A DNA stretch of 36,074 bases from an uncultured Oscillospiraceae bacterium. Its GTDB lineage: Bacteria; Bacillota; Clostridia; Oscillospirales; Oscillospiraceae. The position numbers and the translations under genes are program-made. Position 1 is the stretch's first letter. The number at the start of each line of letters is the position of its first letter. Under the pieces are notes generated by a model. It was not told the DNA's origin and did no database searches. It worked only from the letters and a program-made list of their open reading frames with translations. Of this stretch, positions 1 through 7,703 are shown piece by piece. The DNA is taken from NCBI GenBank assembly GCA_947632155.1, contig CANROF010000026.1, forward strand, positions 1 through 36,074, read 5' to 3'.

Positions 1-49
1 TTGCAAAAAGCTGTGGTTTTTTCCACAAAAAAGCGGGGCCGCGAAAATT

Positions 50-73
50 CACGTCTCAGCCGACGTGTTTTTT
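50..73 (+). terminator. Rho-independent terminator for a gene left of the window
   Basis: CACGTC (50-55) pairs with GACGTG (62-67) around a six-base loop and is followed by six T residues (68-73), the layout of an intrinsic terminator read on the plus strand. On the minus strand the same hairpin is followed by AATTTT, so it may also help stop transcription coming out of addA. A second, weaker hairpin at 12-27 (TGTGG/CCACA) is followed on the minus strand by GCTTTTT. No gene is seen in 1-146. Confidence 0.55.
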
Positions 74-146
74 CACAGCCCCCTACTACCACGTCCCACC
101 AAAAAATATATATCGCGCCGGGTTTTTCACGCTTTTGGCCTTTGTA

Positions 147-3100
147 TTACACATCGACGCTTATTCCGGCGGTGAGGAAGCAGAGGATGCGGCGGCGGAC
201 GGGCTTGCGGAGGACGCGCTCCATGGCCAGGGCGTAGGCGTCGAGCTGGCCTTTATAATAGGCCGCCCGCTCCCCCGCCGTCTCCCGCGTCACACGGTCG
301 GTCTTGAAATCTATGACCGCCAGGCTCTCCGCGTCCTCGACACAGCAGTCCACCACCCCCTGCAAAAGCACCTTCTCCCCGGCGGGAAAGCCCGGTATGT
401 CCTCCGAGGGGGTCAACAGCGAGAATTTAAGCTCCCGGTGGAGCTTCGGCGCGCCCAAGATGAGCCGCCCCGGCTCCGTAGCGAAGAAATCGGAGAGGAG
501 CCGGGGCCTCACGGCCCGGGCCTGCTCGCCGCTTATCGTGCCCATGGCCCGAAGGCGCTCCACCTCCCCGGCGGCGCCCTCCGGGGTGAGCAGGCGCGCG
601 TAATCGGCGTACTGCATCACAAGGTGCGTCGCCGTGCCCTTTTGCGCCGCCGTAAGACCCCGCTTACCGTCCAGGAACGTGGGGCGGAAGGTGGGCTTAC
701 TCAGCTCCCCGGGCCGATTCTCCGGCTCCGGCGTGCTCTCCGGCGCGCCCGCGCCGCCCAGGGGCTCGGCCTCCTCGGCGGCCTCCTGGGTTTCGGCGTT
801 GCCCTTGAGCTCCGTGGCCGTGACCTTGGAGGGCATGGAGACGGCCCCGGGATGGGGATAGGAAAAGGACAGCCCCTCCAGCACCTCCGGCGGCAGCTCC
901 GCTTCGGGCTCCCCGGAGCTTTGTATTTCCGGCATCTCCCGCCGCTCCGGCGCAGCCCCGGCGTCGGAGAGCCGGATGAGCCGCACATCCCACCGGTCCC
1001 CGCCGGTGTCGCAGGGGATGTTGGGCGCGCCGAAGCGCAGCGCTTCGCTCTCCGGACGCCTCAGCGCCGGCATCAGGATCCACTCCGCCATGGTCTTTGC
1101 CATGCCCAAAAGCTCCGGCGGCGCGGGGAGGGGCGTATTTCGGAGCTTTGCCAGCTCCTTTTCGGCGTCGCCAAAGGCGCAGAGCATGATGAGCTTTTCC
1201 CGGGGCCGGGTCATGGCCACATAGAGGACCCGCAGCTCCTCGCTCATGATCTCCTGCCTCAGCTTCACCGCCACGGCCCGGCGGGCCAGGGTGTAATACT
1301 CGATTCTCCGCTTGTCATCGGTGAACTTGGGCCCCACGCCCAGCTCCGGGTGAATGAGGAGCCGCGTCCTGGTGTCCTCGTCGTTTATCTCCTTTGTAAG
1401 GCCCGCCAGGATGACTACCGGGAACTCGAGGCCCTTGGACTTGTGGATGCTCATGAGTCTGACGGCGTTTCCCCGGCCCACGGCGGCCGTCTCCGGTCCC
1501 ATGCCCTGCTCCCGGAGCCTCCGGACGTAGGTGAGGAAGCCGAAGAGCCCCCGATACCCCGCCCCCTCGCAGGTCCTGGCAAGCTCGGCAAGGAGCATCA
1601 GATTTTCCCGTCTCTCCTGCCCCTCCCCCATGGCGCAGACCACGGCGATAAGGCCCGTGGCGGAGTAGACATGCCACAAAAGCTCATCGCTGCTCTCATC
1701 CGCCGCGGCTGACCTCAGAGCGTTGAGCTCACGCAGGAACTGCGCGCATTTGGGCTTTTCCGCCGCGGCCTTATTGAGGGCGGACCAGAAGTCGCCCTCC
1801 CGGTCGAATATCCTGATCTCCGCCAGCTCCCCGGCCGTGAAGCCCCAGACGGGGCTTTTGAGGGCGGAGATCAGGGGGATGTCCTGCCGGGGGTTGTCGA
1901 TGATGTCCAGTATCGACAGCGCAAGGGAGACTTCCGGCTCGGCGAAGAAGTCCCGCGTCTCGTCCGTCTCCAGCGGCACGCCCCAGGCGGCGAAGACCTG
2001 CTGCCACACGGAGAGGGCCGACCTGGGCGAGCGCATCAGCACCGCCACGTCCCCAAATCTCACGGGCCGCGTTCCCTCCCCGTCGGGTATGCGGGCGCTG
2101 CCCACGAGCTCCAGGATCCGCCTGGCGGCGAAAGCGGCCTCCGCCTCGGCCTTGTCCGTTACGGCCTGGTCCCCGTCCTCCCCGGGGGCCATGTCCAGGA
2201 CGTCCAGCTCCACCTCCGCCTCCTCCGTCTCCGGCACGGGCGCGCCGGGGCGCAGCGACTCGTCCCGGCCGTATTCCAGGTCGCCCAGCTTCACGCTCAT
2301 GACGTTACCGAATATGAAATTCACGGCGTCCAGTATCCCCGGGCGCGAGCGGAAATTTGCCGTCAGCAGGAGCTTCCCCGGCTCCCCCTCCCCGGCAAGC
2401 TCCGCGGGCGGGAAGGTGTTGTACTTGCCCAGGAAGATGGTGGGGTCCGCAAGGCGGAAGCGGTAGATGGACTGCTTCACGTCCCCCACGGTGAAGATGT
2501 TCTTCCCCTCCCGGGAGACGGCGTTGAAGATTGTCTCCTGGATGAGGTTCACGTCCTGGTACTCGTCAACCATGATCTCCTCAAATCTCCGGGAGATCTC
2601 CCGGGCCAGGGGCGTTGGCTCCCCTGTCTCCGGCTCCGTCAGGAGCTTCAGGGCCATGTGCTCCTGGTCGGAAAAATCCAGGACCCCCCTGGCGCGCTTC
2701 ATGGCGGCGTAGCGCTCGTCGAACTTCAGCACCGCGTCAAAAAGCGCCCGCATGGCCGGTGCCACGGCGGCCATATCCGCAAGGGCCCTGGCCGAGTTGT
2801 CCCAGAAGAGGGCGGATATATTCTCCATGGCCTTTTTGCAGCCGCTGCGCACCGCCTTGAGGTCCTCGTAGCCCGATATGCGCCCGGCGGGGAACTGGAT
2901 GGCGGAGGCCTCCCGGGCCCGGTCCCAGCCGCCGTCCAGGGCCCTGCGGAAGCTCCTGAGGGACTCCAGCGTCCCCCGGAAGCTGTTCCCGTAGCCGCGG
3001 TCCAGCTTGGGGTCGCCCTGGGCCTCGTCCACCAGGTATTCCATCTGCTCCGCCCAGTAGTCCGCGGCGTCCCGGGCCCGGTCCATTATGACTCTCCCCC

Positions 3101-3728
3101 AGGGCGTGGCGGCGGCGTCGGTCACGTCCCGGAGGTCCAGCGCCTGGAGCTGTTTTTTTACCCAGGCCTCCGGCGAGGGGTGGCTCAACAGCTTGGCGTG
3201 GGCGTCCAGTATCACCGTCTCCAGCTTCGAGTCGTCGCGTCCCGCCCCGACGGTGTCCGCCAGGGCGTAAAAATCCGGGTCGCCGGAGTCGTAGAGCTGG
3301 TCCAAAAGCTCCTTCAGCGCCGCCTCCCGCACAAGCCCCGCCTCCGCCTCGTCGGCCACGCGGAAGTCCGGCGGGAGCTTCAACCGGTGGGCGTTTTCGC
3401 GTATCACCCCGGCGCAGAAGCTGTGGATGGTGCCGATCTTCGCCTTCCCCACCGCCGCGGCCTCCCGCCGGAGCCGGAGGTCGGCGGGGTCCAGAGCGAT
3501 GCGCTCATATATGGCGTCGGTTATCTTGCCCCGGAGCTCCGCCGCGGCGGCGTTGGTGTAGGTGATGACGAGAAAATCCTGGAGCCGCGCGCCGGCCTCT
3601 ATCCTGCGCATCAGCCGCTCCACCAGCACCCTGGTCTTGCCGCTCCCGGCGGCGGCGGAGACAAGGAGCTGCCCGCCGGAGCGCTCCACCGCGGCGCGCT
3701 GTTCGTCCGTCAGCCTTATATCGCTCAT
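147..3728 (-). CDS. addA: ATP-dependent helicase/nuclease subunit A (AddA)
   Basis: This is the helicase-nuclease subunit of AddAB, the Firmicute counterpart of RecBCD. It unwinds and trims double-strand DNA ends and prepares them for RecA. The protein is 1193 residues, normal for AddA. It starts with a Q-motif-like TDEQ (7-10) and a Walker A site AAAGSGKT (25-32). A UvrD-type Walker B VDEYQD lies near residue 387, and SIHKSKGLEFP is a late superfamily 1 helicase motif. Near the C-terminus AVIDFKTD (about 1140) is the RecB-family nuclease motif. The open frame extends upstream to 4340, but that part lies over addB. The start at 3728 is chosen because it opens MSDIRLTDEQ, has a GAGGAGG ribosome binding site 8 bases upstream, and overlaps the addB stop as ATGA, so the two are translationally coupled. 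Confidence 0.96.
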   Translation of the reverse strand: MSDIRLTDEQRAAVERSGGQLLVSAAAGSGKTRVLVERLMRRIEAGARLQDFLVITYTNAAAAELRGKITDAIYERIALDPADLRLRREAAAVGKAKIGTIHSFCAGVIRENAHRLKLPPDFRVADEAEAGLVREAALKELLDQLYDSGDPDFYALADTVGAGRDDSKLETVILDAHAKLLSHPSPEAWVKKQLQALDLRDVTDAAATPWGRVIMDRARDAADYWAEQMEYLVDEAQGDPKLDRGYGNSFRGTLESLRSFRRALDGGWDRAREASAIQFPAGRISGYEDLKAVRSGCKKAMENISALFWDNSARALADMAAVAPAMRALFDAVLKFDERYAAMKRARGVLDFSDQEHMALKLLTEPETGEPTPLAREISRRFEEIMVDEYQDVNLIQETIFNAVSREGKNIFTVGDVKQSIYRFRLADPTIFLGKYNTFPPAELAGEGEPGKLLLTANFRSRPGILDAVNFIFGNVMSVKLGDLEYGRDESLRPGAPVPETEEAEVELDVLDMAPGEDGDQAVTDKAEAEAAFAARRILELVGSARIPDGEGTRPVRFGDVAVLMRSPRSALSVWQQVFAAWGVPLETDETRDFFAEPEVSLALSILDIIDNPRQDIPLISALKSPVWGFTAGELAEIRIFDREGDFWSALNKAAAEKPKCAQFLRELNALRSAAADESSDELLWHVYSATGLIAVVCAMGEGQERRENLMLLAELARTCEGAGYRGLFGFLTYVRRLREQGMGPETAAVGRGNAVRLMSIHKSKGLEFPVVILAGLTKEINDEDTRTRLLIHPELGVGPKFTDDKRRIEYYTLARRAVAVKLRQEIMSEELRVLYVAMTRPREKLIMLCAFGDAEKELAKLRNTPLPAPPELLGMAKTMAEWILMPALRRPESEALRFGAPNIPCDTGGDRWDVRLIRLSDAGAAPERREMPEIQSSGEPEAELPPEVLEGLSFSYPHPGAVSMPSKVTATELKGNAETQEAAEEAEPLGGAGAPESTPEPENRPGELSKPTFRPTFLDGKRGLTAAQKGTATHLVMQYADYARLLTPEGAAGEVERLRAMGTISGEQARAVRPRLLSDFFATEPGRLILGAPKLHRELKFSLLTPSEDIPGFPAGEKVLLQGVVDCCVEDAESLAVIDFKTDRVTRETAGERAAYYKGQLDAYALAMERVLRKPVRRRILCFLTAGISVDV

Positions 3729-6700
3729 TTTTCCGCCTCCTCGATGATTCTCCAAAGCTCCGGCGTCTTGAGATTTGTGGGCCTCACGCGGCTCCGGCCG
3801 GAGCTGCCCTCCACAAAATGGCAGGCGTCGTAATATTCGCAAAAGCCGCAGGCGCTCTGGAGCTTGTTCCTCACATAGGGGTTCGCGCTGATGGCCCCGG
3901 ACTTGAGCTCCCTGGCCATGTCGCCCACCAGCCTGTCCACGGTCCTGCCAAGGGCCCCAAGCTGCTTTGCGGTGGCGAGGCTCCTTTGGACGTCGCCGCC
4001 GCGGGAGGAGACTTCTATCGGGAGGCGCTTTTTTTCGCCGTGCTCCATGGCCTCCAGCACCTCGGGGTCGTCCAGCAGGAGGCCGGAGAACCTCGTCTCC
4101 TTTAAAAGCTCCTTTTCGAGCTGCCGGTCGTCGAGGTCCCACTTTTTGGAGATCATCACGTCCCTGGCCGGGTAATACAGCACCCCGGCGGGGACGATCT
4201 CCATGCCGTAGCGGTCCCTCCCCTCCCGCTCCAGGGCGAAGAGGTATATGAACATCTGAAGGTCCAGGCCGTTTATGACGTCCCGGAGGTCCATGGTCCT
4301 GTTTCTCGAGCCGGTCTTGTAGTCCACCACCCGGATGCACAGCTTCCCGTCACGGAGCCAGCCGTCCACCCGGTCCACCTTGCCGATCACGCTGTCGCCG
4401 GAGGGGAATTCCACCGCGGGGAGCTGCCCGTCGGAGCCGAATTTCAGCTCGAAATCCAACGGCCTGAAGTCGGAGCTCATAAGCTCCTCCCGCATGGTCA
4501 CCGCCACCTGCTCCGCGGCCTTGGCAAGCCTCCTGTACAGGTACTTAAAGCGCCCGGACTTATTCTCCAATCCCCCCAGCCGCGCCTGGGCGTACTGGGC
4601 CACAAGGCCGGGGACCATGTCCCGGAGCTCCCGCTCCGTCACATTCCCGAAGCCGCCCCGGGCGTAGGCCTCCTTCGAGACGTGCTCCAAGATAAAATGC
4701 ATGAACGTGCCTGTCTCCAGCGCGTCCATGGCCGCCTCGCTCCGGGGCCTGGCTCTGAGGCCGAACTGTAGAAAGTACGCGTAGCGGCAGGAGTAGAATT
4801 TGTCGATCTGCGTGGCCGACAGGCGCAGCCTGCGGCCGTAGAGCCTCCCGGCGGTGTCCCGGTCCAGGCCGCCCTCCGGGGCGCGGGCCGCGGCGCGGAT
4901 CGCCGAAAGGCGCGCCCCCAGCTCGCCGTCGCCGGCAAAGTACCTTCTCGCCGCCGCGCCCAGGGCCCCCTCGTCAAAGGCCGCCAGCTCAAAAAACGGC
5001 TCCCGCGCGGCGGTAAAGACCTCCGTCCCGGGGACGCGCTCCGCCACGTCAAAGAGCTTACGGAGCCGCGAGACGACGTAGGAGGGCCGCTTCGTCTCCG
5101 GCCAGCTCACCGTAAGGCTCTCCGTGGGCACCGTCAGGGACGCGTAAACGCCGGAGAGCTCCCGGGAGAGGGCGTCCTCGCGGCTGTCCAGCGTCCCCAG
5201 GCCCAGCTCAATGAGCTCCTCGCGCTCGGCCTCGGAGAACACGCCCCCCTCCCCGCGTCTCTGCGGCAGGGCGTCGTCCGTGGTGCCCAGGACGATGAGG
5301 TGCCGTATCCCCCGGGCCCGGATGCGGGACATGTCCCCCGCCCGGACCGCGTCCACAGAGGTGGGGATGACGCCCACGGTGTAGCGGCTCAGCACCAATT
5401 TAAGGAGCCTCGTGAATTCCTCCGTGTCCATGGGCGTGTCGCCCAGGACCTCAAAAAACTGCTCCATGGCGCCAACAACAATGTCCCAGAGCTGCCTGTA
5501 TTCCGCCGCCGGCTCCTCCCGGCCGGAGGCGCGAAGCTCCCGGGCCTTGCGCTCCAAAATGCCGTAGAGCTCCGTTTCGTCCATAAATCCGTAGAGCGCC
5601 CGGAGCTTGTCCGACGCGCCTGTCCCGGCCCGCATGGCATCGGAAAGCCGCGAGAGCGGCCCCGCCACGCGCCGGCGGACCTGGTTGAGGGTCTGAAGCG
5701 TCTCCCGCTCCTCCTCCGTGAGCTCCTGGGCGTAGCCCCTGGGGGACATGGTCCACTCCCGGCCCCAGGCCCTCTCGCCGCGGATGTTCCACTTGAGGAC
5801 GTAGTTCTCCAAAAGGTCCCGCTCGTCCAGGGTGAGCCCCGTCAAATTTGTCTTAATATACCTGAATATGTTTACATGATCCCAGTTATTATTGATTATG
5901 TCAAGCGCGGACAAGATCAGCGCCATGACGGGCTTTTCCAGGATGTCGCTGCGCTCGGTGCGCGTCACGGGGAGGCCGTATTTTTGAAAGACGCCCTCCA
6001 AAATCGGCGCGTATGCCTCCCAGGTGGGAGAGACAACGGCGATGTCGCGATACCTGGCCCCGGAGCGCACAAGCTCCGCCACCCGGGCCGCCGCCGCGCC
6101 GCACTCGTCGGACACGCAGGCGGCCCGGATAAGCTCCACGCGCCCCGCGTCCCCGGCGTATTTGGGAGCCGAATAGTCCATAAGATTCCGCTCGAGATAC
6201 CGAAGCGCCCCGTCCCGCCCAGGCTTTTCCGGAAAGCGCAGTATCTCCGCCCTCTCCCCCAGCCTGGACGCCAGCGCCATAAGCCCCCGGGCCGTTTTGA
6301 CGCTCAACCGGAAGGTGAGGTCGTCGCAGGTCAGCTCCGGGCAGTTGAGGCTCACGGTGACGTCCGCGCCCTTTTTCAAAAGCGCCTCAATGACGCGCCT
6401 CTCCTCGTATGTAAAGTCCGTGAAGCCGTCGATGAACACCCGCCCCCGGCTGCCCACGGAGCTCTGGCCGATCTCCTGGGCGAGCCGCTCCAGCCTGTCC
6501 CGGGCGTCTGCGCCGCTGCGGGCCTTCACGGCGTCGAAGGCCTCAAAAATAAGCGCCAGGTCCTCTAACTTGTCCCGGAGCGTCCCCCGGGCGCCCTGGG
6601 CCGCCGCCAAAAGGCTCTCCGTCCCCAAGGCGGCGGAGCGAAGCTCGTCGTAGGCCGCGGTCAAATTCGTTATAAAGTCCGGCCGCCTGCCGCCCACGTC

Positions 6701-7018
6701 GTAGATTTTGAGCCGGGAGCTGACGGACATGTAGGCCATGCTCATGGCCAGGGTCCTGCCCCCAGCGTCCAGCATCACCTGAGCGAGGCCCCCTGTCTCC
6801 GAAAACACCCGGCTGCACAGCCTCGTGAAGCTCAGCACCTGGGCGTAGAGGCACACGCTGTCCCCCTGGGCCGCCAGGGCGCGCTCGCAGTCGTGGGAGT
6901 ACTGCTCCGGGACGACGAGGATGTTCCCGTCCCGGCCCTCCGACGCCAGCTTCCCCAGCTCCTCTAAAATATACGAGGTCTTGCCGCTGCCGGCGCGGCC
7001 CAGATAAAGTCTCAGCAT
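3725..7018 (-). CDS. addB: ATP-dependent helicase/nuclease subunit B (AddB)
   Basis: This is the second subunit of AddAB. It carries the other nuclease domain and, by family knowledge, the Chi-recognition module. The protein is 1097 residues. It opens with MLRLYLGRAGSGKT, a Walker A site at 7-14. The nuclease motif VVDYKTG lies near residue 898. The iron-sulfur cluster ligands typical of AddB are present: one Cys in FYSCRYAYF before the nuclease domain, and CGFCEYYDAC near the C-terminus. The frame can be read back to a TTG at 7042, but the ATG at 7018 is preferred because a GGGGG ribosome binding site lies 8 bases upstream and the P-loop then sits at the very N-terminus as in the family. addA follows with a 4-base overlap. 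Confidence 0.95.
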   Translation of the reverse strand: MLRLYLGRAGSGKTSYILEELGKLASEGRDGNILVVPEQYSHDCERALAAQGDSVCLYAQVLSFTRLCSRVFSETGGLAQVMLDAGGRTLAMSMAYMSVSSRLKIYDVGGRRPDFITNLTAAYDELRSAALGTESLLAAAQGARGTLRDKLEDLALIFEAFDAVKARSGADARDRLERLAQEIGQSSVGSRGRVFIDGFTDFTYEERRVIEALLKKGADVTVSLNCPELTCDDLTFRLSVKTARGLMALASRLGERAEILRFPEKPGRDGALRYLERNLMDYSAPKYAGDAGRVELIRAACVSDECGAAAARVAELVRSGARYRDIAVVSPTWEAYAPILEGVFQKYGLPVTRTERSDILEKPVMALILSALDIINNNWDHVNIFRYIKTNLTGLTLDERDLLENYVLKWNIRGERAWGREWTMSPRGYAQELTEEERETLQTLNQVRRRVAGPLSRLSDAMRAGTGASDKLRALYGFMDETELYGILERKARELRASGREEPAAEYRQLWDIVVGAMEQFFEVLGDTPMDTEEFTRLLKLVLSRYTVGVIPTSVDAVRAGDMSRIRARGIRHLIVLGTTDDALPQRRGEGGVFSEAEREELIELGLGTLDSREDALSRELSGVYASLTVPTESLTVSWPETKRPSYVVSRLRKLFDVAERVPGTEVFTAAREPFFELAAFDEGALGAAARRYFAGDGELGARLSAIRAAARAPEGGLDRDTAGRLYGRRLRLSATQIDKFYSCRYAYFLQFGLRARPRSEAAMDALETGTFMHFILEHVSKEAYARGGFGNVTERELRDMVPGLVAQYAQARLGGLENKSGRFKYLYRRLAKAAEQVAVTMREELMSSDFRPLDFELKFGSDGQLPAVEFPSGDSVIGKVDRVDGWLRDGKLCIRVVDYKTGSRNRTMDLRDVINGLDLQMFIYLFALEREGRDRYGMEIVPAGVLYYPARDVMISKKWDLDDRQLEKELLKETRFSGLLLDDPEVLEAMEHGEKKRLPIEVSSRGGDVQRSLATAKQLGALGRTVDRLVGDMARELKSGAISANPYVRNKLQSACGFCEYYDACHFVEGSSGRSRVRPTNLKTPELWRIIEEAEK

Positions 7019-7053
7019 ACAAAAGCCCCCGTCAAAAAACAATTTATAAAATG

Positions 7054-7083
7054 ATTATAGCATATCTGGGCGCTTTGTGACAA
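7054..7083 (-). promoter_or_regulatory. Promoter of addB-addA
   Basis: Read on the minus strand, TTGTCA (7078-7083) and a perfect TATAAT (7054-7059) are separated by 18 bases. The -10 lies 36 bases upstream of the addB start. No operator-like palindrome was noticed around it. Confidence 0.65.
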
Positions 7084-7163
7084 CCGATATGAAAAAAATA
7101 GAAGTATATTCTCTCTGCCTCCCGGTTAAATTAACTCCGCAACAAAAAGGAGGGATTCATGCT

Positions 7164-7376
7164 ATGATCATGGACAGAATCGCCCTTGTGCTCCTGATAA
7201 TCGGCGGACTCAACTGGGGCCTTGTCGGTATATTCAAATTTGACCTGGTCGCCTATCTCTTTGGCGGGCAGACGGCCTCCGTCAGCCGGGTGGTCTACAC
7301 CCTGGTGGCTCTGGCGGCGCTTTGGTGCGTGTCGCTCCTGTTCAGGGACCGTATCGAATCAAGAGACAACGGATAA
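7164..7376 (+). CDS. DUF378 family small membrane protein
   Basis: A 70-residue protein with two hydrophobic helices (about residues 3-22 and 36-58) separated by a short loop. The segment ALVLLIIGGLNWGLVGIF and the following FDLVAYLFG are typical of DUF378, a family of small bacterial membrane proteins of unknown function. The frame can be read back to 7077, but the ATG at 7164 is chosen because AAAGGAGG lies 10 bases upstream. An in-frame ATG two codons later is less well spaced. The gene stands alone, divergent from addB and convergent with the flippase. No convincing promoter of its own was found. Confidence 0.8.
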   Translation: MIMDRIALVLLIIGGLNWGLVGIFKFDLVAYLFGGQTASVSRVVYTLVALAALWCVSLLFRDRIESRDNG

Positions 7377-7381
7377 AAAAC

Positions 7382-7401
7382 GCGGAGGCAGGCGCCTCCG
7401 C
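7382..7401 (+). terminator. GC-rich hairpin after the DUF378 gene
   Basis: GCGGAGGC pairs with GCCTCCGC around AGGC, five bases after the DUF378 stop. There is no T-run directly behind it. The next hairpin, inside the repeat element at 7414-7433 (AAAAGCCC/GGGCTTTT), has T-rich tails on both strands and may complete termination. An almost identical hairpin lies at 7673-7692 on the far side of the element. Confidence 0.5.
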
Positions 7402-7656
7402 AGAGCCTGTCGAAAAAGCCCTGACGGGCTTTTCCGACAAGGGGGAACGTGCGGGAAATTTTCGCTGAATTTTGCGAAATTCAGCGAAAACTTCCCTGCT
7501 GTCGCCCTGCGCGCGCCCCGTTGGGGCACTACGACTCGCTAAGAGCCGCCGCATAGCGGCGGTTGCTCGCTTGCATGGCGCCTGCGGGCGCCAACTTGGA
7601 CGACAAAAGGGATTTTTTCCAAGGCACATGTCCTTGGAAAAAATATTGAATTTGAG
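7401..7656 (-). repeat. Structured intergenic repeat, copy 1
   Basis: About 256 bp that recurs, inverted, at 18473-18725. By hand alignment there are about 18 substitutions and two small gaps (roughly 92% identity). It is a string of hairpins: AAAAGCCC/GGGCTTTT (7414-7433), a 20-bp stem with one A-C mismatch and loop TGCG (7453-7496), CCGCC/GGCGG, GGCGCC/GGCGCC, and CCAAGG/CCTTGG flanked by T- and A-runs near 7615-7643. In the 20-bp stem the two copies differ by three compensatory base-pair changes. No ORF with a ribosome binding site is present. It lies between two convergent genes. Confidence 0.85.
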
Positions 7657-7672
7657 TTTTTTGACAATCTGC

Positions 7673-7692
7673 GCGGAGGCAGCCGCCTCCGC
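7673..7692 (-). terminator. GC-rich hairpin after the flippase gene
   Basis: GCGGAGGC/GCCTCCGC with loop AGCC, 11 bases beyond the flippase stop on the minus strand. It differs by one loop base from the hairpin at 7382-7401, so repeat copy 1 is bracketed by two nearly identical hairpins. Just inside it, minus-strand CAGATTGTCAAAAAACTC resembles CAGAGCCTGTCGAAAAAGCC at the other end, hinting at imperfect terminal inverted repeats. Confidence 0.5.
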
Positions 7693-7703
7693 ATACATAT
7701 TAT

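Noticed and set aside
1-237. A 78-codon frame at the left edge
   Set aside because: It begins at a TTG at the window edge, crosses a terminator hairpin and overlaps the end of addA antisense; no family resemblance.
3729-4340. N-terminal extension of addA
   Set aside because: It overlaps addB in another frame, encodes a low-complexity Arg/Gly/Pro run, and the downstream ATG has a strong ribosome binding site and the family N-terminus.
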